A DNA stretch of 64,000 nt from a virus: positions 1 through 64,000 of IMG/VR virus record IMGVR_UViG_3300037225_000856. One strand, 5' to 3'. The notes under the pieces were generated by a model. It saw nothing but the letters and a program-made list of their open reading frames with translations. It did no database searches and was not told the DNA's origin. Shown here piece by piece: positions 8,425 through 17,285 of this stretch. The translations under genes and the position numbers were made by a program. Every line of letters begins with the position of its first letter. The stretch's first letter is position 1.

Positions 8425-9160
8425 TATGATTAAATTGTTTGAAATTGGAAGATTTTGGGCAAAAGATATATATGTTAACAAAGAATTTATTTCTGAATAT
8501 TCGGCAGCATCATATGCGACATTTATTGATAAAAATCCAAGTTTAATGCTTCATTTATATACTGATGATGTTGAGTTGATGAAAGAAAAAATATCAAAAT
8601 ACAATATAAACACAAATAATATTATTTATTATGACTATAGTGAAGAATTAAACAAATATGCTGGCAATTTAAAATATAGTTTTGACATTTTACACAATTT
8701 TATTCTTTTTGCGAGAAGCAAAACTGAATACACAATTAAAATTGATTGTGATTTAACTTTTTTCAATGCAATTCCAACAATGAATAATGACAGTAAAGAT
8801 GTTTTGGTTTGGAAATATGAAAGAAAATTAATGCAGGGAAATCCTAAAATGGGTGAAATTATGTCATCGATCAATACAGTGGGTAATATTGATTATCCCA
8901 TATATAATGTTGGTCTTTTGGGAATGCCACTAATGTTTCAAGTAAATGATTTAGACCAAGTTTATCATAAAATGGCTGCTGTTGATATTATTGATGTTTC
9001 TGATTTAAAGGTACATTCGTGGCATTGTGCAGAACAAACAGCAAAAAATTGGATATTTTATAAATATAAATATAATGTAATTCAAACATATAATATTGTT
9101 AACCACCATTTTTCAGAGAAAAAACAATGTATATTTGACGCTAAATATTTACTAAAATGA
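8393..9160 (+). CDS. GT-A glycosyltransferase, GT8-like
   Basis: 255 residues beginning KVITLSFAY. LHLYTDD and TIKIDCDLTFF are placed as in nucleotide-diphospho-sugar transferases, with DCD as the DxD metal-binding motif. SWHCAEQTAKNWIFYKY may form the acceptor region (EQ helix). It overlaps the preceding SDR gene by 32 bp and the next by 4 bp, showing tight translational packing. The sugar is unknown. Confidence 0.55.
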   Translation: MKVITLSFAYDMIKLFEIGRFWAKDIYVNKEFISEYSAASYATFIDKNPSLMLHLYTDDVELMKEKISKYNINTNNIIYYDYSEELNKYAGNLKYSFDILHNFILFARSKTEYTIKIDCDLTFFNAIPTMNNDSKDVLVWKYERKLMQGNPKMGEIMSSINTVGNIDYPIYNVGLLGMPLMFQVNDLDQVYHKMAAVDIIDVSDLKVHSWHCAEQTAKNWIFYKYKYNVIQTYNIVNHHFSEKKQCIFDAKYLLK

Positions 9161-9981
9161 TAAGTTTTATAACTACAGGCAGAGATGATGATTATGGCGG
9201 TGGCGGTAATTTTTTAGATAGATTATACATATCACTGTCAAAAAATATTGAAATATTAGAACGATTTAATGTTGAGTATGAATATTTGGTTGTTGAATGG
9301 AGTCCAATAAAAAATTATCTAATTAATAATGAAAAATTTCGACAATTATTTTTAAATAAAAATTTAATTGATGTTGTTGTTAAATCAAATGTTGCAGTAA
9401 GTGAAAATCTTAATTCAAATAAATTTTTTGAATATTTTGCAAAAAATGTTGGTGTCAGAATAAGTAAATATGAGGTATTAATATTACTTAATTCAGATAT
9501 TATCATACCACCAGAAACAATGAGAGAAATAATTAATTTATTTCATGAGAAACATGATGAGAAGCATTTTTATAGATTAATAAATAGAGTTCAAATAGAT
9601 ATTAATTTAAATATATTAAAAAGGGAATGTATTCATTATCCGAATAATCCAGATGCTATTATTTGCGGTTATTGCTCTGGTGATATTTTAATTATAAATA
9701 AAAATTTTTTTATTGAATCTGGTGATGGGTATGATGAAACAAATATGGGACATCGGGTTACTTCACAAACTGGTATGGATGGTGAAATTCTTTGGAATTT
9801 ACATCATAAAGGAATTACATTAATGTTTCTACAAGCAGATTATTGGCATATTAATCATAGTAAAATTGGTGTTCATACCGATGGTATTTATAATACAAAC
9901 GGATATGTGAATAAACCAAATTGGGGATTTATTAATTATCCTAAAAATATAATATCGAAAAAATTAATAGAAATTGGTTAA
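9157..9981 (+). CDS. Glycosyltransferase, GT2-like
   Basis: 274 residues. It opens ISFITTGRDDDYGGGGNFLDRL, a form of the 'FxxTxRNDxYGG' start seen in a group of GT-A proteins, followed by YLVVEWSP and VLILLNSDIIIPPETM, where NSD replaces DxD. The segment TGMDGEILWNLHHKG could supply the catalytic acid. It is followed with a one-base overlap by the frameshifted transferase at 9981. It is assigned as a sugar transferase of the operon with unknown donor. Confidence 0.6.
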   Translation: MISFITTGRDDDYGGGGNFLDRLYISLSKNIEILERFNVEYEYLVVEWSPIKNYLINNEKFRQLFLNKNLIDVVVKSNVAVSENLNSNKFFEYFAKNVGVRISKYEVLILLNSDIIIPPETMREIINLFHEKHDEKHFYRLINRVQIDINLNILKRECIHYPNNPDAIICGYCSGDILIINKNFFIESGDGYDETNMGHRVTSQTGMDGEILWNLHHKGITLMFLQADYWHINHSKIGVHTDGIYNTNGYVNKPNWGFINYPKNIISKKLIEIG

Positions 9982-10349
9982 TGAAAACATTTTATAATTC
10001 ACGTACTTTTTCAGAAGACCCAATACATAAATTAGATTTTTTGTTTGCATTAAATGATGAGAGAACAAAAAATGTTTGCCTGCATTTATCATATGGTGGT
10101 GTAGAAGAAAATAAATTTTTTGTTGATGGCTTAATACATTATCATTTAAATACCGAAACTCCAAATGTATTTATAAATTATAATACGAGAGAAATTGGAT
10201 TTTTTGACGAAAAGAGGTTTAATAAAATATTTTCAATATGTCCATATCTTGTACAAAAACGAAATAGAATTTTAAATAATGAATTATATATATGTATTTC
10301 ATCCATTTTCAGAACAATATATTTTGCCGGAAAACAAAAAAACAATTGA
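9981..10349 (+). pseudogene. N-terminal part of a frameshifted glycosyltransferase
   Basis: This frame (122 codons) and the +1-shifted frame at 10279-10863 overlap around a TATATATAT run at 10286-10296 and together read as one protein of about 294 residues. The first frame stays sensible up to RNRILNNELYI, then turns to an unlikely tail (FRTIYFAGKQKNN). The second frame becomes sensible at YVFHPFSEQY. A one-base indel in the dinucleotide run would explain it. Real gene decay, phase-variable slippage and assembly error cannot be separated without reads. Confidence 0.6.
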
Positions 10350-10863
10350 TGTTATTTATGTTGGAAATGCTCCTTTCGAATATTTAAATAAAATTCAATG
10401 GGATAATAAAAAAAATGTTCTTATTGGTAAAGTAAATCCTAAAGCAACACGTGGCTTTGTATCATATGTTGAAAAACTTAATTTAATATCAATGTCAAAA
10501 ATATCAATATGTACCAACGAATATGTTTTAAATGGGGATGCACTTAATTTTTTAAAAAATTTTAGCAATATAAATGATATATTAGAAATTAGAAATAATA
10601 AATTGACTCAGCATAAGAGTAGAGTTATTGAAGCAGCATTTTGCCGAAGTATTATTTTGTGTAAATCTGATGAATTTAACATCATTGAAGATATTTTTGA
10701 TGTGAAGAAAGAATTTATATATTTTGATGATAGTAATCTGAAAGAAATTATTAATGAAATTCTAAGTAATTATGATAAGTATAAAATAATTGCAGATAAT
10801 GCTTATAATAGAGCAATAAATAATTATACAACAAAACATTTTTATAATAAATATATTTTATGA
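10279..10863 (+). pseudogene. C-terminal part of the same frameshifted glycosyltransferase (GT-B like)
   Basis: 194 codons. A strand IDVIYVGNAP is followed by a Rossmann-like region and the segment HKSRVIEAAFCRSIILC, which resembles the E-A-x-x-x nucleotide-binding region near the C-terminus of GT-B/CgeB-type transferases, and by EIINEILSNYDKY and AYNRAINNYTTKHF helices typical of the C-terminal end of GT4-like enzymes. The ATG at 10279 is internal to the preceding frame and may not be a true start. It overlaps the next gene by 4 bp. Confidence 0.55.
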
Positions 10864-11801
10864 AAACAAAAGTATTAATTACGGGTGGTGCGGGATATAT
10901 TGGTTCAGTTTTAACTGAATTATTATTATCGAAAGACTATAATGTAACAGTTATTGACAATTTACTTTATAATCAAATATCATTACTGCATGTTTGTAAT
11001 AATAAAAATTTTTCATTGATTGATGATAACGTAATGCATTACGTTAATAACAAAGAGTTTATTAATAGTTTCGATGTAATAATTCCATTGGCTGCTATCG
11101 TAGGTGCTCCTGCATGTGATGTTAATAAAAGTTTAGCAACAGAAATTAATTTTAATCAAATTAAATCAATTGTTAATGTTTTAAATAAAAGTCAGCGGTT
11201 AATTATGCCAAACACAAATAGTCAATATGGTAGTTCAAATACCATAATTACTGAAGAAAGCCCATTTAACCCATTATCACATTATGCTATAACTAAATGC
11301 GATGCTGAAAAATATATTTTAAATAGTAGTAATGGTATTTGTTTAAGATTGGCAACTGCTTTTGGTGCTTCGCCAAGAATGAGAACTGATTTATTGGTTA
11401 ATGATTTTGTATATAGAGCAGTAACTGATGGTTTTTTGGTTCTATTCGAGTCTAATTTTATAAGGAATTATATTCATGTAAGAGACATTGCAAATACATT
11501 TTTATTTTGTATTGAAAATTATGAGAAAATGAATAATGCAGTTTTTAATGTTGGATTATCAAATGCAAACATATCAAAAAAAGAATTAGTTGATCGAATT
11601 AAAAAATTTATTCCCGAATTGGTGGTTGTTGAAACTGAATTTAAACAAGATATGGATAAGCGTAATTATGTTGTTTCAAATGAGAAGTTGGAGAGTTATG
11701 GTTGGAAAGCAACTAATTCAATTGAAGATGGAATATGCGAATTAATTAAAGCATATAAAATGATAGTAAAGCATAAAAATAAGAATTTTACAAATCTATA
11801 A
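10860..11801 (+). CDS. NAD-dependent sugar-nucleotide epimerase/dehydratase
   Basis: 313 residues, full length for extended SDR enzymes. VLITGGAGYIGSVL is the Rossmann GxxGxxG motif, PLAAIVGAPACDV follows the second strand, NTNSQYG provides the catalytic Ser/Thr region and HYAITK the YxxxK dyad. NYIHVRDIA and FNVGLSNANI are the usual substrate-domain signatures. It probably acts on a nucleotide sugar (4-epimerase, 4,6-dehydratase or reductase); the exact reaction is not decided by sequence. It is fourth in line of the SDR genes of this operon. Confidence 0.8.
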   Translation: MKTKVLITGGAGYIGSVLTELLLSKDYNVTVIDNLLYNQISLLHVCNNKNFSLIDDNVMHYVNNKEFINSFDVIIPLAAIVGAPACDVNKSLATEINFNQIKSIVNVLNKSQRLIMPNTNSQYGSSNTIITEESPFNPLSHYAITKCDAEKYILNSSNGICLRLATAFGASPRMRTDLLVNDFVYRAVTDGFLVLFESNFIRNYIHVRDIANTFLFCIENYEKMNNAVFNVGLSNANISKKELVDRIKKFIPELVVVETEFKQDMDKRNYVVSNEKLESYGWKATNSIEDGICELIKAYKMIVKHKNKNFTNL

Positions 11802-11805
11802 AACA

Positions 11806-12744
11806 ATGAAAAAATTTTGGGAAAACAAGAAAGTATTGGTCACTGGTGCACACGGATTTGTTGGGACTAATTTAATAAATGAATTAATTAAAAGAGGCAT
11901 TAATAATGTTTTAACGCCAAATAAAAAGGAGTGTGATTTAACTATAGAAGAAGAAGTTAAAAAATATTTCAATGAAAATAAACCAAATATTGTTATTCAT
12001 TTAGCTGGAAGGGTGGGGGGAATTGGTATTAATAAAGCAAAACCTGCAGAATTTTTTTATGAAAATATTATGATGGACACGTTAGTAACACATTATTCAT
12101 TTATTAATGGAGTCGAAAAATTGGTTTCTTTGGCTGCAGGATGTGGTTATCCTAAGTTATTGGAAACACCATATAAGGAAGAAGATTTTTGGATGGGATT
12201 TCCTGATGAAAATTCGTATGGTTATTCATTAGCTAAGAAAAATTTGATAATTCAATCATGGGCGTATAGAGACCAATATGGATTTAATTCATCAGTTCTT
12301 TTACCCGCTAATCTATATGGCAAATATGATAATTTTAATTTGGATACATCACATGTTGTTCCTGCGCTTATAAGAAAAATTTTAGAAGCAAAAGAAAATA
12401 ATGAAAAAATTGTTACTGTTTGGGGAACAGGTATGGCATCAAGAGAATTTTTATATGTTCGTGATACGGTAAAAGCAATTTTAGATGTTGCAGAAAAATA
12501 TAATGATAGAGATTTTCTTAATCTGGGAACGGGGGTTGAAACAACAATAAAAGAATTAGTTGAAATAATTGCAGAATTAACAAATTACGATGGTAAAATC
12601 GTATGGGATTCAAGTAAATCTGATGGACAACCTAGAAGGTTTTATGATATGAGTAGATTTGAAAAAGCAATCGGTTACGTACCAAATACTTCTGTAAAAG
12701 AAGGTATAAAAAAAACAATTGATTGGTATTTACAAAAAAAATAA
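11806..12744 (+). CDS. fcl: GDP-L-fucose synthase
   Basis: 312 residues, the normal length. VLVTGAHGFVGTNL (Rossmann loop), HLAGRVGGIGIN (the family's AA(x)VGGI segment), LAAGCGYPK (family SSCIYP position), YGYSLAKK (YxxxK), NLYGKYDNFN followed by SHVVPALIRK, and WGTGMASREFLYV are the successive signatures of Fcl/WcaG. The enzyme epimerises and reduces GDP-4-keto-6-deoxy-D-mannose to GDP-L-fucose with NADPH. Gmd, which makes its substrate, is not in this window, so it must be elsewhere in the phage or in the host. Confidence 0.8.
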   Translation: MKKFWENKKVLVTGAHGFVGTNLINELIKRGINNVLTPNKKECDLTIEEEVKKYFNENKPNIVIHLAGRVGGIGINKAKPAEFFYENIMMDTLVTHYSFINGVEKLVSLAAGCGYPKLLETPYKEEDFWMGFPDENSYGYSLAKKNLIIQSWAYRDQYGFNSSVLLPANLYGKYDNFNLDTSHVVPALIRKILEAKENNEKIVTVWGTGMASREFLYVRDTVKAILDVAEKYNDRDFLNLGTGVETTIKELVEIIAELTNYDGKIVWDSSKSDGQPRRFYDMSRFEKAIGYVPNTSVKEGIKKTIDWYLQKK

Positions 12745-13721
12745 TGTTTATGAAAAAAATTTTAATTACTGGCGGTGTTGGTTTTATCGGGTCACACTTA
12801 ATCAAAAGATTAATAAATAAAGGATATCATGTAATTGTGATTGATAATCTCGAAAGAGGTAATATTGAAAACATTAGTGATGTCTTGGATAACATAACAT
12901 TTTTAAATTTAGATTTGCGTGATTATAATTTAATTGAGCCATATTTCAAAAATATTGATGTTGTAGTACATTTAGCATCTAAAGTCGGGGGAATTGGTGT
13001 ATATTTATCAAAACCATATAATATAATATCAAATAATATAATAATTGATTCTAATGTTCTAAAAGCAACACTAAAAAATAATATAAATAAGTATTTTTAT
13101 GCTTCCAGTGCACACATTTACCCCAAGCAATTACAAATGTTTAAAGATTCACCAAAAATGTTTGAAGAAGATGCATATCCTGTTGATTGTGAATTGTCGT
13201 ATGGTTGGGCAAAATTAATTGGTGAAAAACAAATAGAATATGCATGTGAGGAATATCCAAATTTTAATGCAGCAATTGCAAGATTTATTGGAATATATGG
13301 AACAAATCAAGATTATCAGTTAGAAACGGGGTCAGTAATTCCGGTATTTTCACATAAAGCAATAAAATATCCAGAAATTCCCTTTAATGTTTTTGGTGAC
13401 GGTACAGAAATCAGATCATATTGTTTTATTGATGATGCATTAGATTGTATGGAATTAATGATTGATGGTTTAGATAACATGCGATTAGTAAAAGTAAATG
13501 TTGGAAAAGAAGAACGTAATACAATTGCTGAAATTGCTGAAAATATCATTAAAATATCCAATAAAAATATTATAATTGAATATGATAAAACAAAAGAAAC
13601 TAAAATCTGGAGTCAATGGTGTAGTTGTAATTTAGCTGAAAAAATATATGGATGGAAAGCAAAAACATCGTTGATGGACGGATTAAAAATAATTTATGAT
13701 GACATAAAAAGAAGAATATGA
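12744..13721 (+). CDS. SDR epimerase, paralogue of GDP-mannose 3,5-epimerase
   Basis: About 325 residues. It starts within TAATG at the end of fcl (an ATG at 12750 is also possible). ILITGGVGFIGSHL is the nucleotide-binding loop and SYGWAKLIGE gives the Y-K dyad. The layout follows the 3,5-epimerase at 15665 (SSAxxYP, then R-F-x-x-I-Y-G, then GDGxxxRSxxFIDDxLD), but the position of that enzyme's catalytic Cys is His here (YASSAHIYPK). A different reaction, such as a 4-epimerisation or 4-reduction, is therefore more likely. The substrate is unknown. Confidence 0.7.
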   Translation: MFMKKILITGGVGFIGSHLIKRLINKGYHVIVIDNLERGNIENISDVLDNITFLNLDLRDYNLIEPYFKNIDVVVHLASKVGGIGVYLSKPYNIISNNIIIDSNVLKATLKNNINKYFYASSAHIYPKQLQMFKDSPKMFEEDAYPVDCELSYGWAKLIGEKQIEYACEEYPNFNAAIARFIGIYGTNQDYQLETGSVIPVFSHKAIKYPEIPFNVFGDGTEIRSYCFIDDALDCMELMIDGLDNMRLVKVNVGKEERNTIAEIAENIIKISNKNIIIEYDKTKETKIWSQWCSCNLAEKIYGWKAKTSLMDGLKIIYDDIKRRI

Positions 13722-14320
13722 TATTAAGAACTGATATAATTAACATGCTTTTTTTAAATTATAATTTTAAAACTTATCTTGAGATTGGAGTAAGAAACCC
13801 GAATGATAATTATAATATAATTAATGCGGCATTTAAGTATGGCGTTGACCCAAATCCGAATGGAAAATATACATATAATATGACGAGCGATGAATTTTTT
13901 AAAAATCATGTTGGAGAACAAAAATACGACATAATTTTTATTGATGGTTTACATACATATGAACAGTCATATAGAGATGCAATTAATTCAACTAAACATA
14001 TTTCAGAAGATGGATTTATTGTAATGCACGACTGTAATCCCCCAGATGAAGCGCATTTAAATTTGGAATCAGATAATGGAATGGTTTTTAAAACTATTAT
14101 ACGATTAAAACAAGAATTAAAAGATTGGTGCTGTTTTGTTATTGATGAAGATTTCGGATGTGGAATTTTAACAAGAAGAAAAATACTTGAAAATAGATCA
14201 TTGGATTATAACATTGATAATATTGATAATATTTCTTGGAATTATTTTAATGAAAATAGAAATGAATTATTACAATTAATTTCTTTTAATGAATATAAAA
14301 ATTTAATAAAAAATAGATAA
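13718..14320 (+). CDS. Class I SAM methyltransferase (Methyltransf_24-like)
   Basis: 200 residues. TYLEIGVRNP is the SAM-binding motif I, GVDPNP follows as the ribose-binding acidic strand, and YDIIFIDGLHTYEQSYRD is the conserved 'DxxFIDGxHxYexxxxD' signature of this small methyltransferase type found in surface-glycan clusters. IVMHDCNPP continues the family pattern (HDxxPP), which suggests divalent metal use. It probably methylates a sugar hydroxyl. It overlaps its upstream neighbour by 4 bp. Confidence 0.75.
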   Translation: MILRTDIINMLFLNYNFKTYLEIGVRNPNDNYNIINAAFKYGVDPNPNGKYTYNMTSDEFFKNHVGEQKYDIIFIDGLHTYEQSYRDAINSTKHISEDGFIVMHDCNPPDEAHLNLESDNGMVFKTIIRLKQELKDWCCFVIDEDFGCGILTRRKILENRSLDYNIDNIDNISWNYFNENRNELLQLISFNEYKNLIKNR

Positions 14321-14321
14321 G

Positions 14322-14723
14322 ATGGATAGAAAATATTTACCCACATTAGCGGAATTAATTGATAGATTATCAATAGTACAATTAAAAGAAGTGTTTATTC
14401 CAGAACATAAAGAAGAATATGCACAAGAAATTAAAGATATTGTTAGTGACATTAATCTTATACTTGAAGAATCAAACAACAAAATAAATGCTGAAACTAT
14501 TAGAGCAATTATTGTGTTAGCACAAATGAATCTACATATTTGGCATAATGAATCTAATTATAGAAAAGGAATTAAAGATGGCAATAATCTTGAATTAACA
14601 CATGGATTGAATGGTATTAGAAATGTGGCAAAAAATAAAGTACAGGAAATTGTTGGCGGAAGAAAAGATTATAAAATCGATTGTCTTGCTGTCAATTTTA
14701 AAGATTGGGAAATAAGTTGGTAA
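14322..14723 (+). CDS. Conserved glycan-cluster protein of unknown function
   Basis: 133 residues, mostly helical. LPTLAELIDRLSIVQLKEVFIP begins the protein; IIVLAQMNLHIWHNESNYRKG in the middle recalls the DUF4254-type segment (LHxxNxxxWHxE) found in polysaccharide loci, but the rest does not allow a firm assignment. The next gene encodes a STELLO-like transferase, so a supporting or transferase-associated role is possible. No catalytic function is claimed. Confidence 0.5.
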   Translation: MDRKYLPTLAELIDRLSIVQLKEVFIPEHKEEYAQEIKDIVSDINLILEESNNKINAETIRAIIVLAQMNLHIWHNESNYRKGIKDGNNLELTHGLNGIRNVAKNKVQEIVGGRKDYKIDCLAVNFKDWEISW

Positions 14724-14738
14724 TTAAAAATCTCAAAT

Positions 14739-15668
14739 ATGAAAAAATATATAATAATAACAACAATCAACAAACCAAGTGAAGCAATATTTAAATTTTG
14801 TGAAAAAAGAGATTGGTTTTTTATAATAGTGGGTGATTTAAAAACACCACATGAAGAATATTATAAACTTGAAAAACAATTTTCAAATGTTAAATATTTA
14901 ACGCCAGAATATCAAAAAAATGAATATAAAGAATTAAGTGAAGCCATTGGCTGGAATTGTTCTCAGCGCAGAAATATTGGATTTCTCGAAGCATATAATT
15001 TGGGTGCTGAAATTATTGCATCATCTGATGACGATAATATTCCATATGATTCGTGGGGAAATGAAATTTTTGTTAATCAAGAAATTGAAGTTGATTTATA
15101 TCATCCAAAGTTAGATGTTTTCGATCCTTTATCAATAACTAAAGATAATTACATTTGGCATAGAGGATTTCCAATTGAATATCTTCAAGAACGTCATATG
15201 GTTGAATATCGTGGTAAAACAAAAAGAAAGGTATTGGTTCAAGCAGATTTGTGGGATGGTGACCCAGATATTGATGCTCTTGCAAGACTATCATTTAAAC
15301 CAATTGTAAAATACTCTAATATTACTGCACCATATTGTTCGGACAGAATAGCACCGTTTAATTCACAAAATACTTTTTTGTCAAGAGAAGTAATTCCGTA
15401 TTATGCAGTATTTCCATACATTGGCAGAATGGACGATATTTGGGGTTCATATATATTACAACATTATTTTCCAAATTCAGTAATATATAATAAAGCATCG
15501 GTTTATCAAAAAAGAAATATCCAAGATTTGATAACTAATTTGGAAAATGAGATAATTGGTTACAGAAATACCTTGACGTTGATTAAAAATTTAAATAATT
15601 TTGAACAATTATTACCCGCAAAAACGTTAAAGTTTTATAATATTTATAAAAAACAATTTAAAATATGA
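14739..15668 (+). CDS. STELLO/DUF288-like glycosyltransferase
   Basis: 309 residues. IIITTINKPSEAI, then FFIIVGDLKTP, then CSQRRNIGFLEAYNLGAEIIASSDDDNIPYD follow the order seen in the DUF288 family (V(V)GDxKTP; NxGYxxAxxxGAxxIxxxDDDN), whose plant members are the Golgi STELLO proteins. DDDN is the likely metal/nucleotide-sugar site. A later SQNTFLSREVIPY, PYIGRMDDIWGSYI region also fits. It should be a cytoplasmic transferase here, as no membrane segment is visible. The family occurs mainly in eukaryotes, algae and scattered bacteria and viruses. Confidence 0.7.
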   Translation: MKKYIIITTINKPSEAIFKFCEKRDWFFIIVGDLKTPHEEYYKLEKQFSNVKYLTPEYQKNEYKELSEAIGWNCSQRRNIGFLEAYNLGAEIIASSDDDNIPYDSWGNEIFVNQEIEVDLYHPKLDVFDPLSITKDNYIWHRGFPIEYLQERHMVEYRGKTKRKVLVQADLWDGDPDIDALARLSFKPIVKYSNITAPYCSDRIAPFNSQNTFLSREVIPYYAVFPYIGRMDDIWGSYILQHYFPNSVIYNKASVYQKRNIQDLITNLENEIIGYRNTLTLIKNLNNFEQLLPAKTLKFYNIYKKQFKI

Positions 15669-16705
15669 AAAGAATATTAATTTTAGGTGGCGGTGGCTTT
15701 ATCGGTGGTCATCTTGGAAAACGTTTAAAATCAGAAGGTAATTGGGTAAGAATTGTTGACATAAAAAATCACGAATACTTTTCTCACGAAGAAATTTCTG
15801 ATGAATTTATTCTTGGTGATCTTCGTGACCCAATGCTGGTTTCAAGAGTAATGTTTGCTCCGAAACAAAGTGTAAATGGTGACGAAAATGCATTTGATGA
15901 AGTATATCAACTTGCAGCAGACATGGGTGGTGCGGGATATATTTTTACTGGAGAACATGATGCTGATGTTATGCACAATTCGACATTAATTAACTTAAAC
16001 GTAGTACACGAAGCAGTTAAAAAAGGAGTAAAAAAACTTTTTTATTCTTCTTCGGCATGCATGTACCCAGCATATAATCAACTTACCCCAAATAATCCAA
16101 ATTGTGCAGAATCTTCAGCATATCCCGCAGCACCTGATAGTGAATATGGCTGGGAAAAACTATTTAGTGAAAGATTATATTTATCTTATCACAGAAACTA
16201 TGGTTTAAATGTGAGAATAGCAAGGTTTCACAACATATTTGGCACATTTGGTACTTGGCGTGGTGGTAAAGAGAAAGCACCTGCAGCAATGTGTAGAAAG
16301 GTTGCAGAACACACTAATGATCTGATCTCACATGAAATTGAAGTTTGGGGCGATGGTCAACAAACCCGTTCATTTCTATATGTTGATGAATGTCTTGAGG
16401 CTATTCAAAGATTAATGGCAAGTGATTGTATTGAACCACTTAATATTGGTTCAGAAGAAATGGTGAGCATTAATCAATTAGCTCAAATGACAATTGATAT
16501 TTCTGGTAAAAATCTTAAGATTAAAAATATTGCAGGACAGGTATTTATTGATAAATATACTTTTAAATGTCCTGAAGGAGTTCGTGGCAGAAATTCAGAT
16601 AATAAACTTTATCGTGAAAAAATTGGTTGGGAAGTAAGTCAACCATTAGAAGCAGGATTAGTAAAAACATATAATTGGATTAATAAACAAGTAAATGAAT
16701 TATAG
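15665..16705 (+). CDS. GDP-mannose 3,5-epimerase (plant GME-like)
   Basis: 346 residues. ILILGGGGFIGGHL (NAD site), QLAADMGGAGYI, YSSSACMYP with the catalytic Cys, YGWEKLFSE with Tyr and Lys, RFHNIFGTFGTW, GGKEKAPAAMCRK with the second acid-base Lys, and WGDGQQTRSFLYVDECLEA with PLNIGSEEMVSINQ match plant GDP-D-mannose 3',5'-epimerase segment by segment. That enzyme converts GDP-D-mannose to GDP-L-galactose (and GDP-L-gulose). Together with fcl this points to GDP-hexose donors for the transferases. It overlaps both neighbours by a few bases. Confidence 0.85.
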   Translation: MKRILILGGGGFIGGHLGKRLKSEGNWVRIVDIKNHEYFSHEEISDEFILGDLRDPMLVSRVMFAPKQSVNGDENAFDEVYQLAADMGGAGYIFTGEHDADVMHNSTLINLNVVHEAVKKGVKKLFYSSSACMYPAYNQLTPNNPNCAESSAYPAAPDSEYGWEKLFSERLYLSYHRNYGLNVRIARFHNIFGTFGTWRGGKEKAPAAMCRKVAEHTNDLISHEIEVWGDGQQTRSFLYVDECLEAIQRLMASDCIEPLNIGSEEMVSINQLAQMTIDISGKNLKIKNIAGQVFIDKYTFKCPEGVRGRNSDNKLYREKIGWEVSQPLEAGLVKTYNWINKQVNEL

Positions 16706-17285
16706 CGGTGCAATTGTTATACAGGGTCAATCTGATTATGTTAATGAACTTAAAAAAGCATGGTCAGGAAATTCATTAATATGGTCAACATGGATAGGTA
16801 ATGAAAGTAAATATAATAAAGAAGATATTGTTGTATTTAATGAAATGCCTTCAGTACGTGGTGTTGGAAATGTTATGTTACAACAGAAAACAACATTAAA
16901 TGGCATATTAAAGGCAAAAGAATTAAAATATGAAAGAGTGTTGAAATGGAGAAGTGATATGATTCCAACAAATACCGATGAATTTGTTAAATTATTTCTT
17001 TTAAATGCAATAAATATGTTTTTTTTTCATGACAGTGGAGATTATTATGTTGATTATATAATGGAAGGGGAAACCGATAAAATATACGATATGTGGAATT
17101 TTACTAATATTAATGTATGGTGTGCCGAAATTGCATTAACTAATAATATTAGGAAAAAACAATTAAATAAAAACATTGAATTTTTTGGTAAAAATTTAAA
17201 TAATGTGAATGATGTTTTGTGGTTAAAAAAACAAATTAAATTATCAATATATAAAAATGATATTTGTTATGTTTACAAACAATAA
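16695..17285 (+). CDS. WavE-like polysaccharide biosynthesis protein
   Basis: 196 residues. IVIQGQSDYV begins the protein; GNVMLQQKTTLNGILKAKELKYERVLKWRSDMIP resembles the WavE family pattern (N-R-Q-x-x-S-T-x-x-G-L-x-x-A, then K-x-R-x-D), where RSD is the presumed nucleotide-sugar/metal site. Shorter than typical WavE proteins. It overlaps the 3,5-epimerase by 11 bp and the next gene by 17 bp. Assignment as a glycosyltransferase is moderately supported. Confidence 0.55.
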   Translation: MNYSGAIVIQGQSDYVNELKKAWSGNSLIWSTWIGNESKYNKEDIVVFNEMPSVRGVGNVMLQQKTTLNGILKAKELKYERVLKWRSDMIPTNTDEFVKLFLLNAINMFFFHDSGDYYVDYIMEGETDKIYDMWNFTNINVWCAEIALTNNIRKKQLNKNIEFFGKNLNNVNDVLWLKKQIKLSIYKNDICYVYKQ

